Source: Mycoplasma sp. CAG:956
GTDB taxonomy: Bacteria > Bacillota_I > Bacilli_A > RF39 > UBA660
Assembly (NCBI GenBank): GCA_000433475.1
Contig: HF993071.1
Coordinates: forward strand, 1-19,385
Direction: 5' to 3'
Length of the DNA: 19,385 nucleotides
In this document: positions 1 to 5,838 of the stretch, in pieces
Numbering within the stretch: the first letter of the stretch is position 1
How the letters are laid out: each line of letters starts with the position of its first letter
Notes under the pieces: generated by a model
Databases searched by the model: none
Told to the model about the DNA's origin: nothing
What the model saw: the letters and a program-made list of their open reading frames with translations, nothing else
Program-made: the position numbers and the translations under genes

Positions 1-59
<59 letters not shown>

Positions 60-157
60 AATTAAGTTTGTCCTAAGCTACTCAAATTGACTTTTTTACT
101 TAGTTTTCAAAGATCATTTAACTTTTGTTTTGCGCTTTCTTTCCTTTGCGCACTAGT
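60..157 (-). promoter_or_regulatory. 16S rRNA leader with boxA-like antitermination sequence
   Basis: This is the ~100-nt transcribed leader between the rRNA promoter and the 16S 5' end. On the reverse strand, bases 115-101 read GATCTTTGAAAACTA, which resembles the Firmicutes rRNA boxA (TTCTTTGAAAACT) that recruits NusB/S10 for antitermination. Upstream of it, bases 152-131 form a small hairpin with TGCGC and GCGCA arms. The boxA assignment rests on similarity and position. Confidence 0.7.
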
Positions 158-216
158 AATATATCAAATCTGATATTTAAAGTCAACAGCTTTTTTTACT
201 TTTTTTACTTTTTTTG
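158..216 (-). promoter_or_regulatory. rRNA promoter with A-tract UP element
   Basis: On the reverse strand the -35 is TTGACT (186-181), followed by a 17-bp spacer and -10 TATATT (163-158). Immediately upstream of the -35 are three 7-bp A-tracts (on the plus strand, T runs at 191-197, 200-206 and 209-215) spaced 9 bp apart. This is what is expected of an UP element that contacts the RNA polymerase alpha C-terminal domains at rRNA promoters. The direction and distance fit transcription of the 16S gene. Confidence 0.88.
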
Positions 217-1035
217 CATATTCTAATATTTTCAAGTAAAAAATCTGTCATTTGCCTTTTATTTAATTATGAATATTAGTTTTTTTAATTAATATTAACC
301 ATACATTATTTTCTAATAGAACTGTCAGTTTTAGTTTTAATTGTTTATGATTCAAAACATTTACATTTCATCTTTCTTAATTAATTTCATATTTCTAATT
401 TTTCCTTATTGTTATATTCATTATGTATAGTTATCTTATATAGATATAAAAATAGATATAAAAAGCTTTTTAGATAAGTCAAACTAATTAAAATCATTTT
501 TGAATTTTAATTAATTTTGGCGATGGCTTACTTAAAAACATTATTGAATTTTGATTGTGCTTTGATTGATTATACTTTAATCGAGTTAATCGAGCAATTT
601 AGAAATCTATATAATTAATTACAGGAATTCTTTCTTTATATTTGGTTATCATATATTCCAATTTTTCACACAACCACTATTTATTACTAATTTCAGAAAA
701 ATTTTATAATTTGTTAACAATGTTTAATATTAATTTTTTAATATTATTTCAATAGCCATAGCATTATTATAATTTTATGAATTTTCATTTGCTTGTTATA
801 AATAATAGTAAATTTATGTATAAAACAATTTTTGCTTAATCAAATATTTATATTTAAAACATTATATAATGATTAAATGATTATAATATTAGCCATAACA
901 TATTTATTATAAAACTAAGAAACTTTTTTTATAAAGTAATATTTTGCACTTTCTATATCTTAAAATGCTTTAAATTAAATCCTATTTAACATTTTAAAAC
1001 ATTAAATTCTATACTAATATTACATCAAAGCAAAT
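217..1035. other. AT-rich intergenic region, no gene seen
   Basis: About 820 bases between the rRNA promoter and the first terminator hold no credible coding frame, rRNA or tRNA on either strand. The sequence is very AT-rich with many stops in all frames. Small direct repeats are visible (ATAGATATAAAA twice near 440-463, TTAATCGAG twice near 577-596), but no strong hairpin or array. It may be a decayed gene or simply spacer upstream of the rRNA operon. Confidence 0.6.
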
Positions 1036-1065
1036 AAAAATGGAGCCTTTCGGCTCCTCAGGGGG
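1036..1065 (-). terminator. Rho-independent terminator, copy 1 of a 30-bp repeat
   Basis: On the reverse strand, GGAGCC, a GAAA tetraloop and GGCTCC form a 6-bp GC-rich hairpin followed by ATTTTT. This would end leftward transcription, including read-through from the element's leftward cargo genes beyond the left att repeat. The whole 30 bases, including a CAGGGGG tail not needed for termination, recur exactly at 10458-10487. Confidence 0.75.
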
Positions 1066-1177
1066 CGAAATTTTTTCGTGTTCGTTGGAAATAAAATCTC
1101 ATTTTTTCCTTTATTTTTCAGTTAATTCAATTTATTTTAAATTAAAACTTCCCGTTATTTTTTAGCAAAGTTTACTA

Positions 1178-1202
1178 ATTTTAGCACATAAATAGCACCT
1201 AA
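1178..1202. repeat. Putative left attachment site (attL), 25-bp direct repeat
   Basis: Bases 1178-1202 are identical to 10396-10420; the shared sequence includes TAGCACATAAATAGCACC. The second copy sits 49 bp beyond the stop of a tyrosine integrase, the usual place for attR, and this copy is just outside the first cargo gene. The site contains the hexamer TAGCAC twice (12 bp apart), possibly integrase core-type sites. It is not in a tRNA gene; the target appears to be intergenic between recG and the rRNA operon. Confidence 0.75.
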
Positions 1203-1233
1203 TATTGCACTTTTATCAAACGTGTAATTTACA

Positions 1234-2079
1234 TTATATATCTTTATTTAACCATTCAGTCGATCTTATAATCATATATAAACTTATGATTATTATAATT
1301 AAAGCAATTCCACCACCTGTTGCCATTATCATTATTTCAAAAAAATCTGTTTGACTTCCACCAAAAGTTGGAATAAGAATTATTTCTAATGATATTAATG
1401 AAACTAAACTTGTAATAACATTTATAACCTTTGATGATGATATCAGTGGGCTTTTATATTTACGATATTTTATTAAGTTATAAGTTGAATTAAATAATAA
1501 GTAAAAAGTATAAACTGCTACTGTAATTGCCATCCAATCAGGATAAATATTCATAATCTTTTGATTTACTATAATTAGAATAATTATTGTTAATATTACA
1601 TTAGTAAATAATAATATAATACCTGTTTTTCTATATTTTATAAATTCATCTTTTAAATCAGTAGTGACTTTTAATTCTTCTTTTGCTATATTAGAACGAA
1701 GTATAATTAATAAAAAATAATATAAAGCAAATGAGATAAACCAAAATGACTTAAAAATAATACCAGACAGTAACTTAAACATAGCATATACTATGTTAAG
1801 TATTAAAGATGTAAACAAGGATATTTTATATCTTAATTTATGATCATTTTTATATTTATTTAAATATTTGTTATTATCTATAAATCTATTAATTTTCGAT
1901 TTAATTATATTATATATTCTTATACATATCACAATAAGAAAGTAAGTCATTATTAAATATAAAGCATAAGATATGCTTGTACCAAAACCATTAAAGAAAA
2001 TGAGATATATTAGTGAAATTACTATAGTCAATAGCCCAATTAATAAGATATGAGTTTTTGGATATAAAAGTTTTTTCAT
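1234..2079 (-). CDS. Polytopic membrane protein, ~8 TM, unknown function
   Basis: I do not recognise the family. The 281-aa protein has about eight hydrophobic segments (around residues 8-30, 35-55, 85-107, 110-128, 150-172, 181-200, 215-240 and 245-272) joined by short basic loops, and a glycine-rich turn before the last helix (MATGGG). The second loop (residues ~56-83) is strongly basic (KSKINRF...KNDHKLRYK), so it is probably cytoplasmic. The start ATG at 2079 is preceded by a modest AGGTAG. It is the last gene of a leftward three-gene set (2781 to 1234) divergent from a TetR regulator, but a terminator-like hairpin separates it from the middle gene, so its expression may be partly uncoupled. 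Its 3' end lies 31 bp from attL. A transporter-like role is possible; nothing in the sequence defines a substrate. Confidence 0.8.
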   Translation of the reverse strand: MKKLLYPKTHILLIGLLTIVISLIYLIFFNGFGTSISYALYLIMTYFLIVICIRIYNIIKSKINRFIDNNKYLNKYKNDHKLRYKISLFTSLILNIVYAMFKLLSGIIFKSFWFISFALYYFLLIILRSNIAKEELKVTTDLKDEFIKYRKTGIILLFTNVILTIIILIIVNQKIMNIYPDWMAITVAVYTFYLLFNSTYNLIKYRKYKSPLISSSKVINVITSLVSLISLEIILIPTFGGSQTDFFEIMIMATGGGIALIIIIISLYMIIRSTEWLNKDI

Positions 2080-2092
2080 TTTTTAACTACCT

Positions 2093-2123
2093 AAAAAAAT
2101 AAGGAACTAAAATATAAGTCCCC
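2093..2123 (-). terminator. Terminator-like hairpin between two cargo membrane genes
   Basis: On the reverse strand GGGACT pairs with AGTTCC (one G-U pair) around a short AT loop, followed by TTATTTTTTT. It lies directly after the stop of the 131-aa membrane protein and before the 281-aa one, so it could reduce transcription of the last gene. The stem is short; termination may be partial. Confidence 0.5.
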
Positions 2124-2131
2124 ATTTTTTC

Positions 2132-2527
2132 TTATTTATTTCCTTTTATATAAGAATAAATAGGGTAATTTAACACACAGACTATTAAGCCAACTATACC
2201 TGTGATTAAACCAATTATCATATCTGCCTTTGTTGCTTCTCCTACCATAACTCTACTCATTCCGTAACCCATTACTAAAGATCCAATAACACCAATAATC
2301 CAAGTTGCTACAATTCCCCAATCTGTTTGTTTTTTAACTTTAGTTTTGGGATGATTTTTTCTATATATAGGAATGATACAAAGTAAAATAATAAATCCTA
2401 TTACTCCTACAATAATTCCTTCTTTTAACATATTCCATTCTGGAATAAGTCCCATACACATACCTATTGCAAAGATTAATCCTCCAATAGTTCCTAATAT
2501 AATTTCTAGTAATGTTTCTTTTTTCAT
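2132..2527 (-). CDS. Small 4-TM membrane protein with internal duplication
   Basis: The 131-aa protein consists of two similar halves, each with two membrane helices: residues ~8-55 and ~72-127. Both halves follow the pattern I-[LI]-G-x-I-G, then a GM motif (IGMCMG / GYGMSR), then a second helix ending in PIY (IIPIYRK / NYPIYSY). The basic linker (KNHPKTKVKKQ) between the halves is probably cytoplasmic. No catalytic motif is visible; it resembles small membrane proteins formed by 2-TM duplication, function unknown. The start ATG at 2527 follows AAGGAGG 8 bases upstream. It lies 14 bp downstream of the 11-residue-repeat protein gene, in the same leftward transcript controlled from the TetR-type operators. 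Confidence 0.82.
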   Translation of the reverse strand: MKKETLLEIILGTIGGLIFAIGMCMGLIPEWNMLKEGIIVGVIGFIILLCIIPIYRKNHPKTKVKKQTDWGIVATWIIGVIGSLVMGYGMSRVMVGEATKADMIIGLITGIVGLIVCVLNYPIYSYIKGNK

Positions 2528-2541
2528 TTTTAATTTCCTCC

Positions 2542-2781
2542 TTATTTATTTTTTAATTGTTCTTGTTCTTTTTTTAGTCTTTTTTTAGCTTCTTCAACAG
2601 TTTCACCATCATGTGTTAAGTATTGATCTACAAACTTATCTTCAATTTTAGTATAACCACTTACTACAGAATCTTCTATTTTTTTATAACTTTTGACTAC
2701 TGTATTTTCAACTTTTTTATAACTGCCAACAACTGTATCAGCAATTTTTTGATTAACTTTCACTAATTTTGATTTAGCCAC
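2542..2781 (-). CDS. 79-aa amphipathic protein of 11-residue repeats
   Basis: Residues 12-55 are four consecutive 11-residue units of the form K-[IV]-[AE]-[DN]-x-[VF]-V-x-x-Y-x (for example KVENTVVKSYK, KIEDSVVSGYT), followed by a charged tail (residues 62-79, rich in E/K). There is no cysteine, signal peptide or membrane helix. An 11-residue period in an amphipathic helix is seen in apolipoprotein-like, synuclein-like and LEA-type proteins that lie on membrane surfaces, so a peripheral membrane role is plausible (inference). I recall similar short proteins beside TetR-family regulators in gut Firmicutes, without known function. Start is GTG at 2781, preceded by GGAGGTGACT at good spacing. 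It is the first gene of the TetR-controlled leftward set. Confidence 0.82.
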   Translation of the reverse strand: MAKSKLVKVNQKIADTVVGSYKKVENTVVKSYKKIEDSVVSGYTKIEDKFVDQYLTHDGETVEEAKKRLKKEQEQLKNK

Positions 2782-2800
2782 ACAGTCACCTCCAATCTTT

Positions 2801-2892
2801 AGACACTTGTCTTTTTAATACAACTATATTATAATATAGACAGGTGTCTAATTCAATCAACAGATTAACTTAAAATGTCTAAATAATGGAGG
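2801..2892. promoter_or_regulatory. Overlapping divergent promoters with paired TetR-type operators
   Basis: Two 12-bp palindromes with the pattern AGACA-NN-TGTCT lie at 2801-2812 and 2838-2849. Rightward promoter: TTGTCT (2807-2812), 17 bp, TATAAT (2830-2835), leading to the TetR gene. Leftward promoter: TTGAAT (2856-2851), 17 bp, TATAAT (2833-2828), leading to the three-gene module. The two -10 boxes overlap inside a perfect palindrome, CTATATTATAATATAG (2824-2839). One operator overlaps the rightward -35 and lies at the leftward transcription start; the other fills the leftward spacer and lies at the rightward start. A bound TetR would therefore block both directions. A half-site TGTCTA follows at 2877-2882. 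The TetR ribosome site GGAGG is at 2888-2892. Confidence 0.85.
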
Positions 2893-2898
2893 TATATT

Positions 2899-3438
2899 AT
2901 GAATGTAACAAATAATAAAAGAAAAAAAGAATCAAAAGAAAAAATAAAAAAAACATTTATTGAACTACTCCAAACTAAAGAAATCAATGAAATTAATATT
3001 ACAGAATTAGTAAAGAAAGCAGGTATAAATCGTTCAACTTTTTATGTTAATTATATTGATATATATGATTTAGCAGACAAAATAAAGGAAGAAATGTTTA
3101 CTGATTTATTAGAACTTTACAAAGAAGAAGCAATAAAGAAAAAACATTCTTATGACTATTTAAAATTATTTGCTCATATAAAAGAAAACCAAATATATTA
3201 TAGAACTATGCTTAAATTAAACTTTGATTTTATGAATTACTATGATAATCATTTAGAAGAATCAGATATGATTAAATACTACAGAACTACTAAAAATATG
3301 GATTATCATATTGAATTTTTTAAGGCAGGTATGATTGCTATTATAAAAAAATGGTTACTAAATAATTGTAAAGAAAGTCCTGAAGAAATGATAGAAATAA
3401 TCAATTCTGAATACAAAGGAAAAAGTCTAGAAAATTAA
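2899..3438 (+). CDS. TetR/AcrR-family transcriptional regulator
   Basis: A 179-aa TetR-type repressor. The N-terminal helix-turn-helix spans residues ~10-58, with the recognition segment ITELVKKAGINRSTFYVNY (~33-51), typical of the family. The C-terminal half is all-helical, likely ligand-binding and dimerising, and contains the segment FFKAGMIAIIKKWL (~141-154) characteristic of the DhaS-like C-terminal domain class. It is divergent from the 79-aa repeat-protein gene, with two matching palindromic operators in the shared promoter; by position it represses itself and the membrane module, and is probably released by a small molecule (inference). Start ATG follows GGAGG by 6 bases. Its final codons lie within the terminator hairpin that ends its transcript. 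The inducer is unknown. Confidence 0.92.
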   Translation: MNVTNNKRKKESKEKIKKTFIELLQTKEINEINITELVKKAGINRSTFYVNYIDIYDLADKIKEEMFTDLLELYKEEAIKKKHSYDYLKLFAHIKENQIYYRTMLKLNFDFMNYYDNHLEESDMIKYYRTTKNMDYHIEFFKAGMIAIIKKWLLNNCKESPEEMIEIINSEYKGKSLEN

Positions 3439-3453
3439 GCTAGACTTTTTATT
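3421..3453 (+). terminator. Terminator of the TetR gene
   Basis: Perfect 10-bp inverted repeat: AAAAGTCTAG (3421-3430) and CTAGACTTTT (3440-3449), followed by a T-rich run. The tetR stop codon (3436-3438) lies in the loop. Confidence 0.88.
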
Positions 3454-3514
3454 TTTTAAAATTATTACAACGATAAATTACTATTTAACGATTTGATTTA
3501 TTAAAAAATAACAT

Positions 3515-3543
3515 TAAAAAAGCAAAATCAAAATTGATTCTGC
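3515..3543 (-). terminator. Terminator of the 78-aa XRE regulator gene
   Basis: On the reverse strand GCAGAATCA pairs with TGATTTTGC (one G-U) around ATTT, followed by TTTTTTAATG. It begins 3 bases past the regulator's stop codon. Confidence 0.8.
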
Positions 3544-3545
3544 GT

Positions 3546-3782
3546 TTATTCTTCAAAAAACTTATCTATCCTAACACCCAATATTATAGAAATCTTGTAT
3601 AAAGTCATAAGTGATATATTATTTCTATCATTAGCTGACTCAATACGTTTTAAGTGATTAACTGATACATCTAATTTTTCTGCTAGATCCATCAATCTTA
3701 CACCTTTCTCATTCCTATATTTTTTGATGTTTTGACAGATAACAGCCTTAATATTTTCATTAAAGTCAGCATACTGATTCAA
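3546..3782 (-). CDS. Small XRE-family helix-turn-helix regulator
   Basis: A 78-aa protein that is almost entirely an XRE/Cro-type DNA-binding domain: helices around residues 14-75 include VRLMDLAEKLDVSVNHLKRIE, with the usual Lxx-LA-xxL-xV-S-xxxLxxIE pattern, and a C-terminal LGVRIDKFFEE helix typical of Cro-like regulators. Start is TTG at 3782, supported by TTAGGAGAG upstream; no in-frame ATG gives a full domain. It diverges from the unrecognised 150-aa gene at 3911, and the 128 bp between them hold an inverted repeat, so it may regulate that gene and itself. It ends in its own terminator, so it forms a single-gene unit. Confidence 0.85.
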   Translation of the reverse strand: MNQYADFNENIKAVICQNIKKYRNEKGVRLMDLAEKLDVSVNHLKRIESANDRNNISLMTLYKISIILGVRIDKFFEE

Positions 3783-3839
3783 AATACCACTCTCCTAAGT
3801 AAAATTATAGAAGAAAAAAAATTATAAATAAGCAACCTT

Positions 3840-3910
3840 TTGTGCCTAACTAATAAAATTATGATATACTTATGTAGTAGTGACTTCACTACAACACGAA
3901 AGGAGGATTT
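3840..3910 (+). promoter_or_regulatory. Promoter and palindromic operator before the 150-aa gene
   Basis: A -10 TATACT lies at 3865-3870; a poor -35 (TTGTGC, 3840-3845, spacer 19) is possible. Just downstream is GTAGTGACTTCACTAC (3877-3892), two 7-bp arms around 2 bases, positioned to block transcription start. A strong ribosome site AAAGGAGG precedes the ATG at 3911. The palindrome is a candidate site for the divergent XRE regulator or the CI-like repressor, whose region carries a similar GTAGT/ACTAC dyad. Confidence 0.6.
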
Positions 3911-4363
3911 ATGGATAAAAATATCATAATCAATCAAGTAGTAAATGAAGCATATAACAATTTAACAAGTTTAGTAGAAATTAGGGCAACTGCTTTTGGT
4001 GGGCTTTTTGGAATGATTATTCCAGAAAGAAAAATAAAAGAACTTGCTGAATACACAGATGAAATAATAAACAATCTATATATAAAATTTTGCGAATATT
4101 TGGCTAAAAAAATTGATACGGATGATATGGAATTTATACTTTATAAGTCATTTTGTTATAATAATCCAAGTAAAGACCTAATAGAAGATTGTTTTAAAAT
4201 TGTAAATGATGATATAAAAAAGAAACAAAGTAGCAATGAAACAACTACTTTGTTAGAATCTCTTAATTCATTAAAGTCTAAACATAATGAAGAAGATATT
4301 ACAAAAGTATTAGATACAATATTTGATATTCTATTAGATTACTATAGTATTATCAAAAAATAA
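3911..4363 (+). CDS. 150-aa protein, function unknown
   Basis: I do not recognise this protein. It is predicted soluble and mostly helical. A short glycine-rich hydrophobic stretch, ATAFGGLFGMIIP (residues 26-38), is followed by charged helices and a central low-complexity linker (~KKKQSSNETT). There is no signal peptide, metal motif or clear nucleotide-binding motif. The start is well supported by AAAGGAGG 6 bases before ATG. It has its own promoter with a palindromic operator, stands between two small XRE regulators (divergent from one, tail-to-tail with the other, 2 bp apart), and lies in the accessory half of the element. Such placement suggests an accessory or regulatory-effector gene, but no function should be assigned. 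Confidence 0.75.
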   Translation: MDKNIIINQVVNEAYNNLTSLVEIRATAFGGLFGMIIPERKIKELAEYTDEIINNLYIKFCEYLAKKIDTDDMEFILYKSFCYNNPSKDLIEDCFKIVNDDIKKKQSSNETTTLLESLNSLKSKHNEEDITKVLDTIFDILLDYYSIIKK

Positions 4364-4365
4364 AA

Positions 4366-4578
4366 TTATTTTTTCTCAATTATAATATCTATATCAAACT
4401 CTTTGGCTATTTTTTTAAGGACTTCTATACCATAATTGACTGTTCCTGCCTCGTATTGTTCTATCGTACGCTTTGATTTACCAATACGTTTAGCAAAGTC
4501 TTTTTGAGTAAGATTTGTCCATTCACGTATAATTCTAATAGCCTCGCCTTTGGTATAATCTTTCATATTAAGTCTCAT
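4366..4578 (-). CDS. Small XRE-family helix-turn-helix regulator
   Basis: A ~70-aa single-domain XRE regulator. The domain includes IREWTNLTQKDFAKRIGKS followed by KRTIEQYEAG, the classic LTQ-xxxA-xxIG-x-S-xxTIxxYE-xG pattern, ending in a DIDIIIEKK strand. I place the start at ATG 4578 because GGTGAT, matching the end of the anti-Shine-Dalgarno pairing, lies four bases upstream; in-frame starts up to TTG 4596 would add six residues. It converges with the 150-aa gene (2 bp between stops), so the two transcripts would overlap at their 3' ends. Upstream is a CACTAT/ATAGTG inverted repeat that may be its operator. Confidence 0.82.
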   Translation of the reverse strand: MRLNMKDYTKGEAIRIIREWTNLTQKDFAKRIGKSKRTIEQYEAGTVNYGIEVLKKIAKEFDIDIIIEKK

Positions 4579-4630
4579 TGCCATCACCATAATCAATTTT
4601 ATCAGTTAATTAAGTAAAATCGCCTTAACT

Positions 4631-4651
4631 CACTATCTCATAGTGATAGTG
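4631..4651 (-). promoter_or_regulatory. Inverted repeat upstream of the XRE gene
   Basis: CACTATC (4631-4637) and GATAGTG (4645-4651) form 7-bp arms around 7 bases; an alternative dyad CACTAT-CTC-ATAGTG overlaps it (4631-4645). It lies about 53 bp before the start of the XRE gene, and is a candidate autoregulatory operator or 5'-UTR hairpin. A possible leftward promoter upstream (TTTACA, 18 bp, TAGTAT near 4665-4695) is weak. Confidence 0.5.
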
Positions 4652-4698
4652 TACTCAGTTGCTAAAATAATATACTAAAAGTTAAATCATATATGTGT

Positions 4699-4727
4699 AA
4701 AAGGAGCAAATCTTGTTTGCTCCTTTT
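4699..4727. terminator. 12-bp hairpin terminator, usable in both directions
   Basis: Perfect 12-bp inverted repeat: AAAAGGAGCAAA (4699-4710) and TTTGCTCCTTTT (4716-4727) around five bases. On the reverse strand it ends the repressor/4-TM operon, whose last stop is at 4791. The arms supply a four-T tail on each strand, so termination may work both ways. Confidence 0.75.
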
Positions 4728-4771
4728 AAATGTCTTGAAATACCATTATGACACTTGTGACAGCAAATTTC

Positions 4772-4786
4772 AGGAGGGGTCCTCCT
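4772..4786. repeat. AGGAGG/CCTCCT hairpin directly after the 4-TM gene
   Basis: AGGAGG (4772-4777) and CCTCCT (4781-4786) form a 6-bp GC-rich hairpin with a 3-base loop, 4 bases past the stop of the 4-TM gene. On the plus strand it is followed by ATTTTTAT, so it could stop rightward transcription; on the reverse strand it may be a 3'-end stabilising stem in front of the main terminator. Confidence 0.5.
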
Positions 4787-4790
4787 ATTT

Positions 4791-5258
4791 TTATCTGTCA
4801 TTCCTGTCATTTTTTCCAATTTTATTTTTCTTAATTACTTTTAATGTTTCCTTATATGCTTTTTCTTCTGCAATAAATAATATCAATTCAGCAACAAGTG
4901 TGAATAAATAAAAACCAATAATAAGATAAATATTATCTCTAAAAATCGGATTTATACTTTGCAAAAATACAATTCCAAGATATGAAAGTACATAACAAAC
5001 AACAAAAGCCAAAGTAATATTATCTAACTCTTGCAATATTCTTTTTGAATTATGCACATCTGCATTAACTCCACCTTTAGTCCAAGTTGCAAAAAACCAA
5101 GTAATACCAACAATATTTAGTGTAATAGCAAACCAATATAAACCTATTAAAACATTTTTTATATTTTGTTTTGTAATCAAAATGCCAACAACCGCAATTA
5201 AAAGTAAGATATTACTAATAATTTGAATTAAATTAAAACTCTTAATCTTTTCTTTCAT
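4791..5258 (-). CDS. 4-TM membrane protein coupled to the CI-like repressor
   Basis: A 155-aa protein with four membrane helices (in this numbering about residues 8-28, 34-56, 79-99 and 107-128) and a lysine-rich cytoplasmic tail ending in a duplicated NDRNDR. No catalytic motif is visible. I choose ATG 5258, because GAGAGGA lies just upstream and the product starts MKEKIKSF; the frame stays open for 17 more codons within the repressor gene. The gene overlaps the repressor by 17 bases, so translation is probably coupled, tying this protein to the element's quiescent state. Repressor-linked membrane proteins in mobile elements can act in immunity or exclusion; that role here is inference only. 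Confidence 0.8.
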   Translation of the reverse strand: MKEKIKSFNLIQIISNILLLIAVVGILITKQNIKNVLIGLYWFAITLNIVGITWFFATWTKGGVNADVHNSKRILQELDNITLAFVVCYVLSYLGIVFLQSINPIFRDNIYLIIGFYLFTLVAELILFIAEEKAYKETLKVIKKNKIGKNDRNDR

Positions 5259-5748
5259 TCTCGATCCTCTCTTTCGTTTTAGCACTATGTAATAATTTAA
5301 CAATTTCATTTGCCGAATTTATCTGATATTCAGTATCTTCTATTGTTTGAAGAACAACTTCTTTTTCATTTTCCAATATGTCATTATCATCTAATCTTTT
5401 TTTCAATGATTTTACTAAAGCATTCCAATTATCTATGCTCCCTAAAGTATTGATTAAAGCTTCATCAAGTTCTGCACCTTTTAATGTCGAATAATATCTT
5501 TTCAAAAATGGATTTAGAGGTGTAACTTGCATACCAAGACCTGCCGCATACATTAAATCATTATAATTAACACCTATATGTTTACTTATTTTTCTTAATG
5601 TTTTAGGATTAGGTATTTCCCTTTCCCCTGATTCAATACGAGATATTTCTGTATGGCTAACCCCTGCCAGTTCTCCTAGTTGGTTTTTAGATAATCCTGC
5701 TTTTTCTCTCGCTTCAGCAATCATTTGTCCAACTGTTTTTTCTTCCAT
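5242..5748 (-). CDS. CI-like XRE repressor of the mobilization operon
   Basis: A 168-aa protein with an N-terminal XRE domain (residues ~6-62: LGELAGVSHTEISRIESGER, a textbook LxxLAGVS-xxxIS-xIExGxR helix-turn-helix) and a helical C-terminal region, rich in charged residues, probably for oligomerisation. No LexA-type Ser/Lys protease dyad or ImmA-type HEXXH is evident. ATG 5748 follows AAGGAGT by 6 bases. It is divergent from the integration/mobilization operon, with two dyad elements in the intervening promoter, the usual layout of a master repressor keeping an integrative element silent. It overlaps the downstream 4-TM gene by 17 bases. Confidence 0.88.
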   Translation of the reverse strand: MEEKTVGQMIAEAREKAGLSKNQLGELAGVSHTEISRIESGEREIPNPKTLRKISKHIGVNYNDLMYAAGLGMQVTPLNPFLKRYYSTLKGAELDEALINTLGSIDNWNALVKSLKKRLDDNDILENEKEVVLQTIEDTEYQINSANEIVKLLHSAKTKERIENERKD

Positions 5749-5838
5749 AGATTAACTCCTTTCATAACCCATTATATACCTTTTTGAACTATTTTGCAAG
5801 AAATATAATCATTTTTGCACTTTTTGTTTCAAAAATTA

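Noticed and set aside
1178..1202. tRNA 3' end as attachment site
   Set aside because: Neither copy nor its flanks folds as a tRNA acceptor/T-arm, and no GTTCRANNC T-loop is present.
3546..4578. Toxin-antitoxin pair (150-aa protein with an adjacent XRE protein)
   Set aside because: Neither XRE gene is co-directional or overlapping with the 150-aa gene, and that protein has no toxin-like motif or typical size.
4749..4762. Additional TetR operator (TGACACTTGTGACA)
   Set aside because: It shares ACACTTGT with the operator at 2801-2812, but the palindrome is imperfect and it lies in a 3' untranslated region, not at a promoter.
4693..4911. Short plus-strand frame over the hairpins after the 4-TM gene
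   Set aside because: It spans a 12-bp terminator and a second hairpin and is antisense to the end of the membrane protein gene.
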